Part shown: positions 33,719 through 45,365 of the stretch, piece after piece
Layout: each line of letters opens with the position of its first letter
Position numbering within the stretch: the stretch's first letter is position 1
Origin: Acorus gramineus
Taxonomy: Eukaryota; Streptophyta; Magnoliopsida; Acorales; Acoraceae
Reading direction: 5' to 3'
NCBI GenBank assembly: GCA_030737835.1
Contig: CM060849.1
Location: 30,741,080 to 30,805,079 of the forward strand
Length of the DNA stretch: 64,000 nucleotides
Translations under genes and position numbers: made by a program
The notes under the pieces: generated by a model
Database searches by the model: none
Told to the model about the DNA's origin: nothing
What the model saw: only the letters and a program-made list of their open reading frames with translations

Positions 33719-34850
33719 GGAAAAAATTCATATAACCTTGTGATTTTTCTTAAAATCTATATAACCCTCTGAAAACACCTAGTAAATCCAAATAACCCCA
33801 TTGAATAAAATTTATATTTATAGATGATGAATATTTTGTAAATATTATATTTGATTAATCCTAATAGAAAACACAGTATACCAAAAAAATCTATAAGAGC
33901 ATCTCCAAAAGACTCCCTACACCATATTTTTCTCTATATAGGGAGTCAAAAACGTTAAAATCCACCTCCAAAAGCCTCCCCACATCCATCCCTCACTACA
34001 TTTTTCCCTAACACACTTCCTATGGGTGGGGAGCCAAATTCATTCCCTACATCTAAAAAAGACTATCTTGCCCCTTCCCATTCTTTCATTTTTTGTTTCT
34101 TTATGTGGGCATATTGGGTATTTCCCTACATGAAATTTGTTTTATTCATTAATAATAATTAATTTTTATTTATTATAAATAATTTTTATTTATTTTTCAT
34201 GTTTTTGAATTTTTAATTTACTTTTAATTAATTTTTATTCGTTATTAATAATTTTCATTCAAATAATTTTTTTTCAAATTCAATATTTGATAAGTTTTAG
34301 AATATGCTTTTATTCATTTGATATTTAGACATCTTGTAATTTATAGATATGAATTGGGATAAATTGGTTATTCATTTAGAATGAAGATAGGGTAAGAATA
34401 AGTAGGCTTTTGGAGTGATAAAAAAAAGAAGCTCACTACATGTCATATTGAGTCTTTTTTTCCCCACCATATAAAGAAACAATATAAAGAAACATTGGGG
34501 AGGCTTTTGGAGATGCTCTAGTGTGTTAAAAATGCGAAAAATCTCATATAAATGATAATTTTACCCTCTGGATAGGGTTTTATAATATATCCAGAGAAGG
34601 TAAAATTGTCATTTTTGTAGGATTTTTCAAATTATAATACATTGTAGTGGCTTTTTTAGTATATTGTGTTTTCAGTTAAGATTAACCAAATACAATATTC
34701 ACAAGATATTCATCATCTATTAACGAAAATTTTATTCAGGGGTTTATGTGGATTTACTAGGTGTTTTAAGGGGGTTATATGGATTTAAAGAAAAGTCAGG
34801 GGGTTATATAGATTTCAGTTAGATTTCAGGGGGTTGTATGGATTTTTTCC
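33719..34850. mobile_element. Long-TIR MULE-like element split by a second transposon, perfect 9-bp TSD
   Basis: Member of the ATATAACC family. Ends GGAAAAAATTCATATAACC and, inverted, GGAAAAAATCCATACAACC. The flanks are identical: TTTTTAAAA at 33710-33718 and 34851-34859. Removing the nested element at 33897-34518 leaves about 510 bp, the same size as 25719-26230. Non-coding. Confidence 0.82.
33897..34518. mobile_element. Nested MITE with GAGCATCTCCAAAAG ends
   Basis: The left end GAGCATCTCCAAAAG and right end CTTTTGGAGATGCTC are exact inverted copies over 15 bases. The extended TIR includes CTCCCTACA-like and GGGGAGGC blocks. Flanks TAA and TAG suggest a 3-bp TWA target as in PIF/Harbinger. 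It interrupts the MULE-like element at 33719. Internal ATTAATTTTTATT repeats, no coding. Confidence 0.75.
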
Positions 34851-35953
34851 TTTTTAAAAATATTACACTCAATTCATTTTACAACTCAAAACTCAATACG
34901 TCAATGATTTTATTTTAAAAAAATTATATACCTCATCTAGGCATGTACTTTTGAAAATGGTGAAGTACATACTCTAATTAATTGAATGGTACCGTTTTTA
35001 AAAAATGTGAATTTTTTTCGATGAGATAAATAAAGCTCGTTACAGTGACGGGAGAGAGTTAAAAATGTATATATATATATATATATATAAGTCTGCATTT
35101 AAGATTCTTAAAGAGGATTGAGTGTAGCAATGCTAATTTATTTTAGCCCTTGACAAACATAGATCAAGCTTGGTCCTCGAGACAACAACAATATATATTC
35201 CTTTTTAGTATTTACACGCCCTAGTGTTACACACTGTGCAAATGAGTCCATACAATTCAGTGGACTAATACTTTATTTTTATTTTTTTAATTATTTGGCT
35301 CACTAGATGATATATACTCTTTGAAAAAAAAATAACAATAAGAAAGGGTGTAGACTACATTTGAAGCTAAAAATAAGCTAAGTCTAACATTTTTCTTTTA
35401 TTTTTTTCTAAACTTTGTACTTTGGAAAGTGTTAAAAGAGTCATTCCAGCGTTCACTTTTGCAATTTATATAAGTTTTGAATTTTTTTAAATGTATATGC
35501 TTTATAATGAAGCTATTAGAATACTTTGATATGATGCAAGCCCTTGAAGGGTTGGTGAATAGGTTGATATGCTTTTGACTAACTTTTTCAATTTATTTAC
35601 AACTTTTTAAATTGATTTGATTTGATTTTAGATCTAGGGATATTAAAAATAATAGATATGATTATTTGTAATTTTTATGAATAATGTTTGGAACAATCCG
35701 TGTGCAGTTTGCTTTTGTTCTATCTTTTTAAAATTAGTAAACGTGTTTTAATGAGACATATGCACTGATGAAAATGTATATTTCATGGTAAATTGAATGG
35801 ATTCATTTTTAACAAATGCAAATAATTTTTAACGAGGTATATATCCCATTTATCGAGGTATAGGCAATCGAGTAGGAATGTGACTGTCCCCATGGATTAT
35901 GTGTAATAATAACACTCAATTTTTTTTTTTTCGTTTTAAAGGACCCTTATCGG
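34851..35953. other. AT-rich DNA with MITE fragments and a (TA)n tract
   Basis: (AT)n at about 35068-35089. 35224-35395 runs from AGTGTTACACACTG to CTAAGTCTAACATTTT and is probably an internally deleted TGTTAC-family MITE. No gene. Confidence 0.4.
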
Positions 35954-36121
35954 TAGGCTGTCACCTGGTTGGGTTCGAGCCAGATCAGGATGGACTCGAA
36001 CCCAACCTGTCAATGGGTCTGTCAAACCTAGGTCCTTTATGGAACCCGATGGATCCTGGACAAAACTGTCCTGGTTCAACATTTGGTGGACCCGGGTTAA
36101 AAGCGAGTTTGACCCAGGTCA
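35954..36121 (+). mobile_element. hAT left-end fragment
   Basis: TAGGCTGTCACCTGGTTGGG matches the left terminus of 7289-7958. GGGTTCGAGCC and GGACCCGGGTT subterminal motifs follow. No right end is present. Confidence 0.5.
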
Positions 36122-36170
36122 GATAACTTATAAAATACCAAATTCCTGGAATAAACAACTTAAAAAGAAG

Positions 36171-36932
36171 GGAAAATCGATATAACTCTCTGGATAGTTA
36201 GCAAAATCGGTTTTAGTCCCTGTAAAATTAGAAAATCATCACATGTCTTTATGTTATTAGAAAAATATCATTTTAGTCCCTATCGTCACACCCAACTAAT
36301 CATGTACAGGGTTAACCTTATTTATACATTAAAAGTTATCAAACTGCTATCACCCTTTATTTTTGAAAAATTGATATAGCTCTGTAGAAACATATGAAAA
36401 TTAGAAAAAGTCCCTATAAAATCGAAAAATTCCATCAGGTCCCTATCTTATTAGACAATATTTATTTTCGTCCCTACCGTAATCGAAACTAACTAGATCT
36501 ATGGTTGACTTTAACCATACATGATAAATTAATGTAATAACCTTTTAAAATTCACTTGATAAATTATTCTAATATACTCACAAGATTTGTGGTTGACTTG
36601 GATGTTTACTTATTTTACAAGAACCTTTTCAATTTTCATAACTTTTTACAGAGTTATACCAATATTTTCCTCTTTTTTTATATCTTTGGTGAGTATAGGA
36701 TAGCAGTAGAATTTTGAGGAAAAGGCATGAGTATTTTTGTCATAAAGAAAACTAAATCGGATTATCCATAGTTTGTAGGGATTTATTTGAATGTGTTTAT
36801 TAAAGAATTTTTAATTCAAAGACTAAATCTATTCTACTATATATACTTTATAGGGACTTGTGACAATTTTTTAATTTTACAAGGGTTAAAATCAATTTAG
36901 CTAACTTTTTAGGGAGTTATATCGGTTTTTCC
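36171..36932. mobile_element. Long-TIR element, AATCGATATAACTCC family, copy 2
   Basis: Ends GGAAAATCGATATAACTC and, inverted, GGAAAAACCGATATAACTC. Block order and size match 22866-23631. The flanks AAAAAGAAG and ATAAAAAGA suggest a slipped 9-bp TSD but are too A-rich to be decisive. Confidence 0.65.
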
Positions 36933-37582
36933 ATAAAAAGAAAGATTGAATATTTCAATGTAAAATTACATATAAAATATTAAGGATAGACCCAGCTTCC
37001 ATTTGTGACTCATATTTAAAAACACAGATATCGAGCACCATCTCACATATGTTGAAATGAGAGTTATTGGACCATAAAAGCATATCATGAATCAATACAG
37101 ATAACATTATCACCATATTTTCTAAATCGTATTTGGTAGAATAAAGAAGATTAATTTTTCTCATTGTATCGCAGGAGTCAAAGACTTATTTATAAATACA
37201 CAAAGAAAACTCTAGAATATCTTAATAGAAAAAAATAAGAAAATAATAATATCATAATAATGACTCTAAAAAAATTAAAAAAAAGAAGGTATCATAATAA
37301 TGGATCTTCAACAGTGTCATCGGCCTCGTAGGTTTTATTTATTCAGGTTTCCAAAAAATTAAAACAAAATATGATTGGGGAAAATGCTTTCCTTAATGTT
37401 TTATTTCTTCCTCCATATTTCCTCTACTCACCTTTGAAAGCCAAAACTGACAATATAAAAGGGAGTCAGAAGCAATTCCTTGATGTTGTGATAGAGGGGG
37501 AGAGAAACAGAAAGTAAGAAAATGCTGGGTGAATGGTGAAAATGAAAATAAGAAGGGCTTTTAGGGTTTTTATTTTGGAATA
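36933..37582. other. Intergenic DNA, no gene seen
   Basis: AT-rich; short frames only. A purine-rich GAGGGGGAGAGAAACAG tract near 37495. Confidence 0.4.
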
Positions 37583-37866
37583 TGTTAAACTGAATCATAA
37601 TTATCGATCAAAATGCAGATCATACGTGTTTTCATTTTTTTTAAATAGTCATATCCAGGGGCAGGCCCACGGGTTGGCTGGGCCGGGCTACAACCCGGCC
37701 GAAATTTTGTTAAAGAAAACCCCAAGACAGCAGCCCAACCAACTTTTATAAGGAAACCCCCAATCCATCCCAGCCCATAATTTATTTAAAGAACCCCAAA
37801 ATACTAGTCCGGCCCATAGCTTTTTAGAAAGACTTCTAAATGTACTTGCTATAAAAACCTCAATTT

Positions 37867-40800
37867 TGTTAAGATTGTGTCACTTTTTAAAGGTCAAATA
37901 TCGTGTTTTATTTATTTTTAATAGTTTGGGCGTTCAGTTTCAAAATCTGACTGCATATTTGTTCTCCTGGTACTGGCATTGTCCTACCTATAAATTTTCG
38001 TCGCATTCTGATGTCTTTGTAGAAGTTATTTAATTTTGTTAATGCCTAAGATGGAGTAGTTTAAATATGATTTTATTATGGGATATTCAATTTTGAGTTA
38101 GCTTCCATACAAAAGTGGAATTAGATCATCCGGATTCATGTAGCAAAAGTTATTCGTGTTTTTCCAATTATACCCTGGGGATGAGAAATGCTTGGCAGCA
38201 GCCCTGTTCGGTCTTTAGCTCATATTTTGGAATAGTGGGAGGGGTTATTTGATCTTGGCATAAACACAAAAGTTGTGGATAATCTTCTTGGCTTTCCAAT
38301 GGATTTTGAATTTCATAATTTGGAGCTAGATTGTAGAAATTATGGTGGTTTTACCAAAGGCTGTCCAGAATTTTAAATCAGGGAAAGGATTGTCTCTTCG
38401 CCTCCCTCTCAACACTTATCAAATGGTGGTGCTGGCACTTAAAAATGGGGTTTTTGCTGGATCTCCAGCAGCAAATCTGAGAGAGAGAAGAGAAGAAGGA
38501 GAGAAAGACTAGGTGAGAATGCTTGATTTTGTTTGGGTGCCTTGTGAGGCTTAATCTCTTTCCCTCTCTTTCTCTTCTAAGCTCTCTCATTTTCCCTACT
38601 TTGTATGTCCATCTAGCCAAGGATGTGAAGAGGTGGAGGATTGGAAGAGTTGGTGTGTTGGAGGATGAAATATGTGTGCTTGTGAGCCCCCAAACCTCTT
38701 TTTCTTTCCCCCTCTCTTGGTGAGTTTTCTTTCTCTCCTTGTATGATTTTTCTTGTGTTTTTGAATGTTATTGTAGGCATGCAATGTAGGTGTTTGTGTT
38801 TATGCTTCAATGAAGTATGAATGCTTTTATCTAGTGCTTTGGGTGGTCAGCAAGGATGCTCAAATGGTGTTGTATGTGTTTTTCCCCATTTTTTGTTGTT
38901 GGGAGTTTTGTGTCATAGTAAGGCAGATTTCTGTCTTGTGAAGATCCTTATGAAACTAGTACTTAAAGGCATATTATGAGCATTATGTATTCATGTGATA
39001 TGATCATCTATGTGTCTAGATGCTATATATGAGATTTGGTGTCATTATGATAATTGTGTTGTAAGTTAGAGCCTGTTTTGCATGAACTGTCTAGATTTGC
39101 GTGGGAACTAACCAGTTTCTGAAAATATTTTATTTCGGTCATGTAGAGGCTAAATCAGGTTATGATGTCTTCACAGATTACGATCCCAACATGTCATAGA
39201 ATGTGTGTGATTTATTTCAGAATTTTGGGATGTGTATTTGGTGCCGTGGAGACCAAAGTTTTGGGCTGGTTGCAGTAGATATACCAGTTTTGCATGATTA
39301 TGTGTCAAAGAGTTATTATGCATGGTGTGGGAAATATCAAAAGTTGTTGTCTTCGTGAAGTTGGCTTGTATATGTGTCAGGATGCTTTATATTTAATTGA
39401 GCATCATTGGTTGTGTCTTGCAGATCTCGTAGACCGGACGCGCAACAATCCAAGTATCTGTGAGTGGTTTGACCAATTCACTAGTATTGTAAAACTTGAC
39501 ACATAGTTATATAATTGTTATTGTTGCACATGGAAGAATTATACCCATATGAACCAGGGGAGATGAGCGTACGTGCATGCGATTAGTCATGAATTGTATG
39601 CTTACGGTATAGGTGTATGATTCACACCCTCCAGAAATTGATATGCATCGATAGTTATTGTTCATGCTATTAGTGTAGTTCCTTTGAACTTTACCGAACA
39701 TGTCTTAGTCCCCTTCCATATGTTGCGATCTAATCTATGAGATGCAATAGTTTCCTTGAATAAGTGGTCTGACCCATGCAATAGAAATAATATATAGCAT
39801 GCGTGTTAGGCACTCTAGCATATTTTATGCAATGTAATGGTACTATAGAGAACCTATTTAGACTCTATTGCTAGTATATGATGATGGATGTGTTATGTAG
39901 GATTAAATACCATGTTTTAGGGATCATTTGCACTTACTTGTTGATATGCTCCTTTGAGTTAGTTATAACTCTTGCCTCTACTTGTCCTTTACACCATGTT
40001 TACAAGATTGGTGGGTACTTATTTATCTCATGTTCCTAATAATAACTTAATAACCCTGTTTATTGATGATAGATGTGTGTATGATCAGTTTTTAAGGTCA
40101 TAATTGATATTTGTAAGTGTGGATAAGAAGTTGTTTCCCTCGCGTCCTCGTGATGCACCTGTTGGGAATTCTGATGGATTTCATGTAGCTAATTATAGAG
40201 TATGGTACATGTTGATCAATGTGATTTCCCGTGAGTGTGGAGTGTATCACCCTGGCGTCATCGTGCGTTGAAGCTACCCAGCGTCGGAGCTACCCTGTGA
40301 GGTGCCACCCCGTGATTGGTATCGTCCTAGACAGGCTTCTAGGGAGAGGGCTACCAGATGACGTGGGGTGATTGTGGATATTATCTGGAATGCATGCTAA
40401 TATATGGATTATGTTGCATACCATTTTATACTATTTTTATCTCATTCTATGTGAACTGCTTGAAGTCTTTAGTGAGTTATATCTTGTGATTTTTCTTAGT
40501 TATATATATACACACTTGATGTTTCAATGGTTTAGGTTCCACTATTATCTTGTGCATATTGTGAAACTGTGTGAATGATTTAGGACTTAATTATGCATAG
40601 TCAGTTCTTGACTTCTTTCTTATTTGGGCATATGGTTCATGTACCCCCTTATGTTATAAAATTTCTCATATCATTTATGCTAGCTTATTAGTAGGCCTAT
40701 GTTGGATTGTATAAAGTGTGTATTTACATGGTTTAGTCATAGGTTATTTGGACGTGTGGTCTATGCATCTCTTTTGTGATAGAACTTCTCTTGTAATAAT

Positions 40801-42562
40801 TGCGTGTATGTTTAATTAGTCAGGCCTAATTGTGATAGGTAGAGGTGTGATCCGTGGTCAGGATCATACTGTGTTTTATTATGCCAATGTAGTAGTTTAT
40901 TTGCCCTGTATCCATGCGATGCTCTAGTGAGAATTTGGAAAAATTCATTATTGTATTGGTGTTTGGTAACCGATAGCTAGAATAGTATGCTTGGCCTATC
41001 TATAATAGGCGTGTGTATGACCTGCCTTTATGATCATGCTTTGTTATTGTTGAGTGCTAGTACTTAACTATTTTCCCGCATCCGAGTGATGCATTTCTAT
41101 GGGAATTCAAGGGAACTCAATTGCATTGGTATTTGCCAACCGATAGTAGTTGATTCGTGAGGATTGTATTGAGAGCATAGAATGCTTCTCCCCTACCTCG
41201 TATCCGTGTTGAAGCTACCCGGTGTTGGAGCTATCCTGGATTCTATCACCACATCGTAGGACGCCCAATGTGTATTTCGGTACCATTTCGGCGTCGGACC
41301 TACCATGGATGGTTGTCAAGAAGAGGGTTACCCGGGAGAGGGCTACCGGAAGGTTAAGGGAGTTAGTGGATTGTTTTCTGTTTTCAATAGTCCCATGTCA
41401 CCCCTAGGGGTGAAGGTGAGGATGAGGTTGGAGTATTCCCTCTCGTATCATCGTGCATCGAAGTTGCCGAGCGTCAAAGCTATCATGGATGGTGCCACCA
41501 CATCATAGGAGGCTCAATGTGTATTTCAATACCCTTGTGGTTTCGTACTTATCATGGAAGGCCACCAGAGAGAGGGCTACTAGATGATATCGCGAGCGTG
41601 AAGTATTTTTTCCCTACATCATCGTGCGTTAAAGCTACTCGGTGTCGAATCTGTCCTGCATTGTGCCACCGTATCGTTGGGAATGCCCAGAGTATGATGT
41701 GACTACCATACGAGGCTCGAGTACCGACCATGAGTGAAGTTCGTATCGTTGGGAATGCCCAGAGTATGATGCCACTATCGTACGAGGCCCAAGTACCAAC
41801 CATGGATGGCCGCCAAGAAGAGAACTACCCGGGAGAGGGCTATCGGATGATGCGAGGCATCATAACGTATTATACATCGATGCGGATAATCTTTGTAGCG
41901 TTGGACTAGTTTATGATACTACATGTTACTGTTAATAGATTAGTTGTTTCCCAAATGTCCCCCTCCCCCTTCCAGGGTGAGGGTGAGGTGAGGTCAAGTC
42001 TCCACATGACATTTATATCTGTTGGGTTCTCCTGTCCATTTCTTTTCCTTGGAATGAAGAATGCACTAATATTATATTATTAATGTAGAGCTTGGATTTT
42101 TGCCACTCACTGAGCTTGAAGCTCACCCCTCATGTACTGTTTATCCACCAGGGGTCGGGTTGGCGTGGAGCTGGAGTATCTCTCTGGCGTGGTTCGTGTG
42201 TGGAGCATTCCACCTTTCGGTTGGCGAGTGCGAGGCTGTTAACAATCCTTTTTTTTTTATTGTTTATGTATTAGTAATTGTGTGTGTCGCACACGTGGTT
42301 TTATTTTGACTAGACTTGGACTCTCACAGGACGGTGATTGTGTATTCGGGTCTGTAATAATGTTTTTGATTTACAGACTTATTTGTATTTTATGCTTCCG
42401 CATTTTTTAATTGGCTATCGCTTCCCTATTGCCTTGTTACTTTATTCGATCCTTGTTGGTTATTGTTGTCTTTTATTTGGAGTCATTATTTGCCTCTTGT
42501 GTATGACTCCTGATATCGTATGATTAGTATGGTCCCGAAAACGGCCGCTCCGGGGCGTAAAA
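37867..42562 (+). mobile_element. Solo LTR, about 4.7 kb, probably Tekay/Del-type Gypsy
   Basis: Starts TGTTAAGATTGTGTCAC and ends CCGGGGCGTAAAA, the last bases apparently mutated from a usual ...CA end. The 5-bp duplication AATTT is present at 37862-37866 and 42563-42567. There is no internal domain or second LTR, so it is a recombination remnant. The unusual length, the TGAGCTTGAAGCTCACCCC block near 42110 and the CGGGGCGT end resemble long LTRs of Tekay/Del chromoviruses (from memory). CT-rich DNA at 38470-38720 may be the promoter zone. The scattered short frames are not genes. Confidence 0.75.
40250..41850 (+). repeat. Degenerate repeats inside the solo LTR
   Basis: A motif group (TCGTGCGTTGAAGCTACC, then GTCGGAGCTA, CCACC..ATCGT, GAGAGGGCTACC) recurs at about 40255, 41205, 41450 and 41630 at irregular intervals of roughly 150-200 bp. 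ATCGTTGGGAATGCCCAGAG occurs twice near 41675 and 41747. These are internal LTR duplications. Confidence 0.65.
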
Positions 42563-43480
42563 AATTTACCATAATTGAGCATCTCTTTTTTTCTTTACAT
42601 CTTGTAGCCGTGAATGATGAATAATCCCTTTCACACCAACCAACAATATGTATGCTATATAAATCTAAATTTTATTTTTGTATTTTCTTATTCTTTCAAT
42701 TTATTATGTGTTTTTTTGTCTTTATTTCTTGTTTATATAGGGTGATTGAATTAGATTAATCACTGAATGAGAGTTGGTAGAATGAATGGATGTGGATGAA
42801 TTGTTTTATGAAGGATGAGATTTTTATTATATTGTTTAAAGATTTTATTTCTGATTCATCATTCATAATTTCAAATATGATATCAGGATATATAACCTAG
42901 AAAACTCATATACTACTTGTTCATGAAATTATTGATTCAGACTTGATAATAGATGAATTCTACTCTTCAAAACACCGCAAGGCTCAACTTTAATAATGCT
43001 TTATTATATAGTTTTTTAATCTCTCTCTATTATTCTCGACTGGTTTTTTATTATGAATTTTTCTACTTAGTACCTTTTCTTTTATTTTGAATATAGTATT
43101 TGATTATCAGCTTTTGTTTTACTGAACTTGTTTTGTTTTACTTAATCTTTTGATTAACTTATTTCATTTGAAGTGTATCATTTGTTGACAAAAAAAAAAA
43201 AAATTTAATATTTTTATCAAACATAAATAGCTTTATGGAAATATTAATTCAGACCACCCCAAAAAAGTGTCATGGATCCGCCCCTGGTCATATCATCTAA
43301 TGAAATATATGCTTTGATATAAAGTTTATATCACTCTATTTTGAGTTGAATGAACTCATTTTTAGTAAGTGTAAGAAAATATTAACGAGGTGTACATTAT
43401 TTAATGAGATATATGGTTTACTAGATTCTAACGAGGTATATAAGACTATATTTTTTACAGTAAAATAACTAAGTGTAACA

Positions 43481-43656
43481 GCACTCTTTCACTTTTAGTT
43501 TGGCTGTGGGTACTTGGTCTGGGTAGTCTAGGCACATTTGGGTTGGGTGTAATGGACTTTGGGCCTGGTAGTGGATATGAGTAATGGATAGTCCAAGCAT
43601 GAATTTGGGTGGTCATGAAAAAAAAAAAAAAAAAGCAGCAACCATGTATTAAGGAA
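43481..43656. other. Spacer between two TGTTAC MITEs
   Basis: GGGT/TGGGC-rich piece (TTGGGTTGGGTGTAATGG) ending in an A17 run at about 43618-43634, perhaps a truncated retroposon. No gene. Confidence 0.35.
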
Positions 43657-43931
43657 AATGATACACTCCTTCACATTTATCAATCAAAATTCAGACCTCA
43701 CATGTTTTTAATTTTTTAAGAATAATAAACACCATCTAATGAGGTATATGTTTTAATAAAAAGTGCATATCGTTGAACCCATTATTAGTTAGTTGAATGA
43801 ACCTATTATCAGTTAGTGTAAGAAATTTTTTTTGTGAGGTATATACATCATCTAGCGAAGTATATGCTTCACTGAATCTGTAACGAGGTATATAGATCTG
43901 TGTTTTGAACTGAAAAAAAATTAAGTGTAAC
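43657..43931 (-). mobile_element. MITE, TGTTAC family, copy C
   Basis: From AAATGATACACTCC to TTAAGTGTAACAAC, about 275 bp. Shares CAGACCTCACATGTTTTTA, CCATCTAATGAGGTATATG and AACGAGGTATATAGA with other copies. Confidence 0.7.
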
Positions 43932-43949
43932 AACACTCATATATTAATG

Positions 43950-44696
43950 GGGTGGCTCTATTTGTCCTTGTAAGTAAGTAAGTCCCTTTTATTAGTAAGC
44001 TCCTCACGTTTTAATCACTTAATTTAAAAACCCCTCATACATTAGCCCAGTTTAAAACAATAAATACACCCCCTCACATCCGTTTGACTTCCCCACAGAT
44101 TCCTCGTCGCCTGAGCAAAAACATTGTAAAGATCTGGGTGTCTTGCGTCCGCTTCAACCCGTCGTTCCAACCGACCATCGTGTCTGGTTCTTGGGATCGG
44201 ACGGTGAAGTCTCCGTTGAATTTAATCTTAAAATTCTTCAAATTTAATATGTATACTTTGAATTTAATCTTCAGATTTTGATATTCATGTATTGTTTGTT
44301 GTTTGTTGTTTTTTTAATTCACAATGTGTGTTGTGGATCAATCTCCTTCACCATATGTGTGTTGCGGATTGTTTTTTGTCTTTTTTAAATAAACAATTTG
44401 GGTGTCTCCTCCACTGGTCTATTGTTTGATAATCCATTGTTCATGAACAATCCCTCAAAACCCTAAACGATACCCTCAAAAAATTTATGAATACAAACTC
44501 TATATAAATCAATAATAATACAAACATATTGTAGGGCATATTTATTAAAGGAATGTTAATAAAAAAAATTCCAAAAAATTGGTGAGTGTCTAAATTTAGG
44601 GATGTACTTATTAGACAAATTTAAATGGACTTTTTACAACACAATCCATAGAAGGGGGCTTACTTACAAAATAAAGGGACACAAATAGAGCCACCC
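43950..44696. mobile_element. Pack-MULE-like element, 747 bp, carrying a RACK1 fragment
   Basis: Ends GGGTGGCTCTATTTGTCC and, inverted, GGGTGGCTCTATTTGTGTCC, followed by further paired blocks (TTGTAAGTAAG on both strands). The flanks ATATTAATG (43941-43949) and ATGTTAATT (44697-44705) match 7/9. The AT-rich body holds a GC-richer insert at about 44090-44215 with host-gene coding sequence. No transposase. Confidence 0.78.
44135..44209 (+). pseudogene. RACK1: Captured RACK1 (WD40 scaffold) exon fragment
   Basis: Twenty-five codons read [11 protein letters not shown] then [14 protein letters not shown], the highly conserved WD-repeat segment of RACK1/GB1-like proteins (SWDKTVKVW type). Homology stops abruptly on both sides: upstream is unrelated low-complexity frame and downstream is TTTAATCTT-rich DNA. 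RACK1 is a 40S-bound signalling scaffold; this piece covers only part of one or two blades and is not functional. It lies within the TIR-bounded element 43950-44696, as in transduplicated Pack-MULE cargo. Confidence 0.82.
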
Positions 44697-44706
44697 ATGT
44701 TAATTG

Positions 44707-44870
44707 GAGCTCGATTGGGTCCATAGGTTCGAGTCCAGACGTGACTCATTTTGATGCTCGGGTCGTTCGAGTTGGGTTTATATCAGGTCTCTGATTCTTT
44801 AGGACGAGTATTTTATGCCTTCTATTGAGTAGGATCTAGTACAAAACCTGATCCACTAACAGACCTAGCT
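44707..44870 (+). mobile_element. hAT-type fragment, partner of 1736-1906
   Basis: GATTGGGTCCATAGGTTCGAG, ATATCAGGTCTCTGATTCTT, TTTATGCCTTCTATTGAGT and ACAGACCTAGC follow the same order as 1736-1906. Strongly decayed; no TSD. Confidence 0.45.
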
Positions 44871-44904
44871 ACTTGTCTGATGGGGGGACCTTAATATGCC
44901 TGTG

Positions 44905-45365
44905 ATCAAGAAATCAAATATGGATCAGATACATCAATATCCATATCTTATCTTAAACCATTTGGATATACTGATTTTAATTTTGAATTCGGATTATTTA
45001 GACACATATACTTTTTGGACAATTATCATGTCTAGATTTAATTTAGATTTGAATTGGATGATTATGTGATCTATTAGAGAGAGATGAAAATTAAAATTAA
45101 AATTTTAAGGTTAATCCAATATTTTAAATATCACTTTGATTAATCATCAAGATCATAAATATGAACTATATATAATACAAAACATATATTTTTATAATAT
45201 GTGCTAAATTTAGATACCTTTTGGGTCAGATACATTGATACCGTATCTACCCTCCGCATATTCAAACATCTGATAATTTTTTATTTTCAAATTTAATTTC
45301 AAATGATATAAAATTTGAATATTTTTCAAATAATTAACATATTTAATCATATGCAAAGCTGTCTA
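44905..45365. repeat. Dispersed repeat, partner of 10640-11100
   Basis: Shares CATATCTTATC, GGACAATTATCATGTC, GAGAGATGAAAATTAAAATT and TATAATACAAAACATATA blocks in the same order. No TSD resolved. Confidence 0.5.

Larger units (their letters stand above)
37656..43286. mobile_element. hAT element, about 0.93 kb before a solo LTR landed in it
   Basis: Ends CAGGGGCAGGCCCACG and, inverted, CAGGGGCGGATCCATG. The flanks are identical: GTCATATC at 37648-37655 and 43287-43294. Without the LTR and its duplicated target the element is about 930 bp. Left subterminal DNA has CAGCCCAACC/CCAGCCCA repeats. No transposase frame. Confidence 0.85.
37583..43480 (-). mobile_element. TGTTAC-family MITE (copy B) split by a hAT element
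   Basis: The left piece (37583-37655) has TGTTAAACTGAATC and GATCAAAATGCAGATC. The right piece (43287-43480) has ATCTAATGAAATATATGC and ends CTAAGTGTAACAG. Joined, they match copy C at 43657-43931 in order. The hAT at 37656-43286 sits between them with an 8-bp TSD, showing that the MITE came first. Confidence 0.75.

Noticed and set aside
38378..42523. Small genes in the 38-42 kb region
   Set aside because: The whole stretch lies between TSD-bounded LTR ends; frames are short and without domains.
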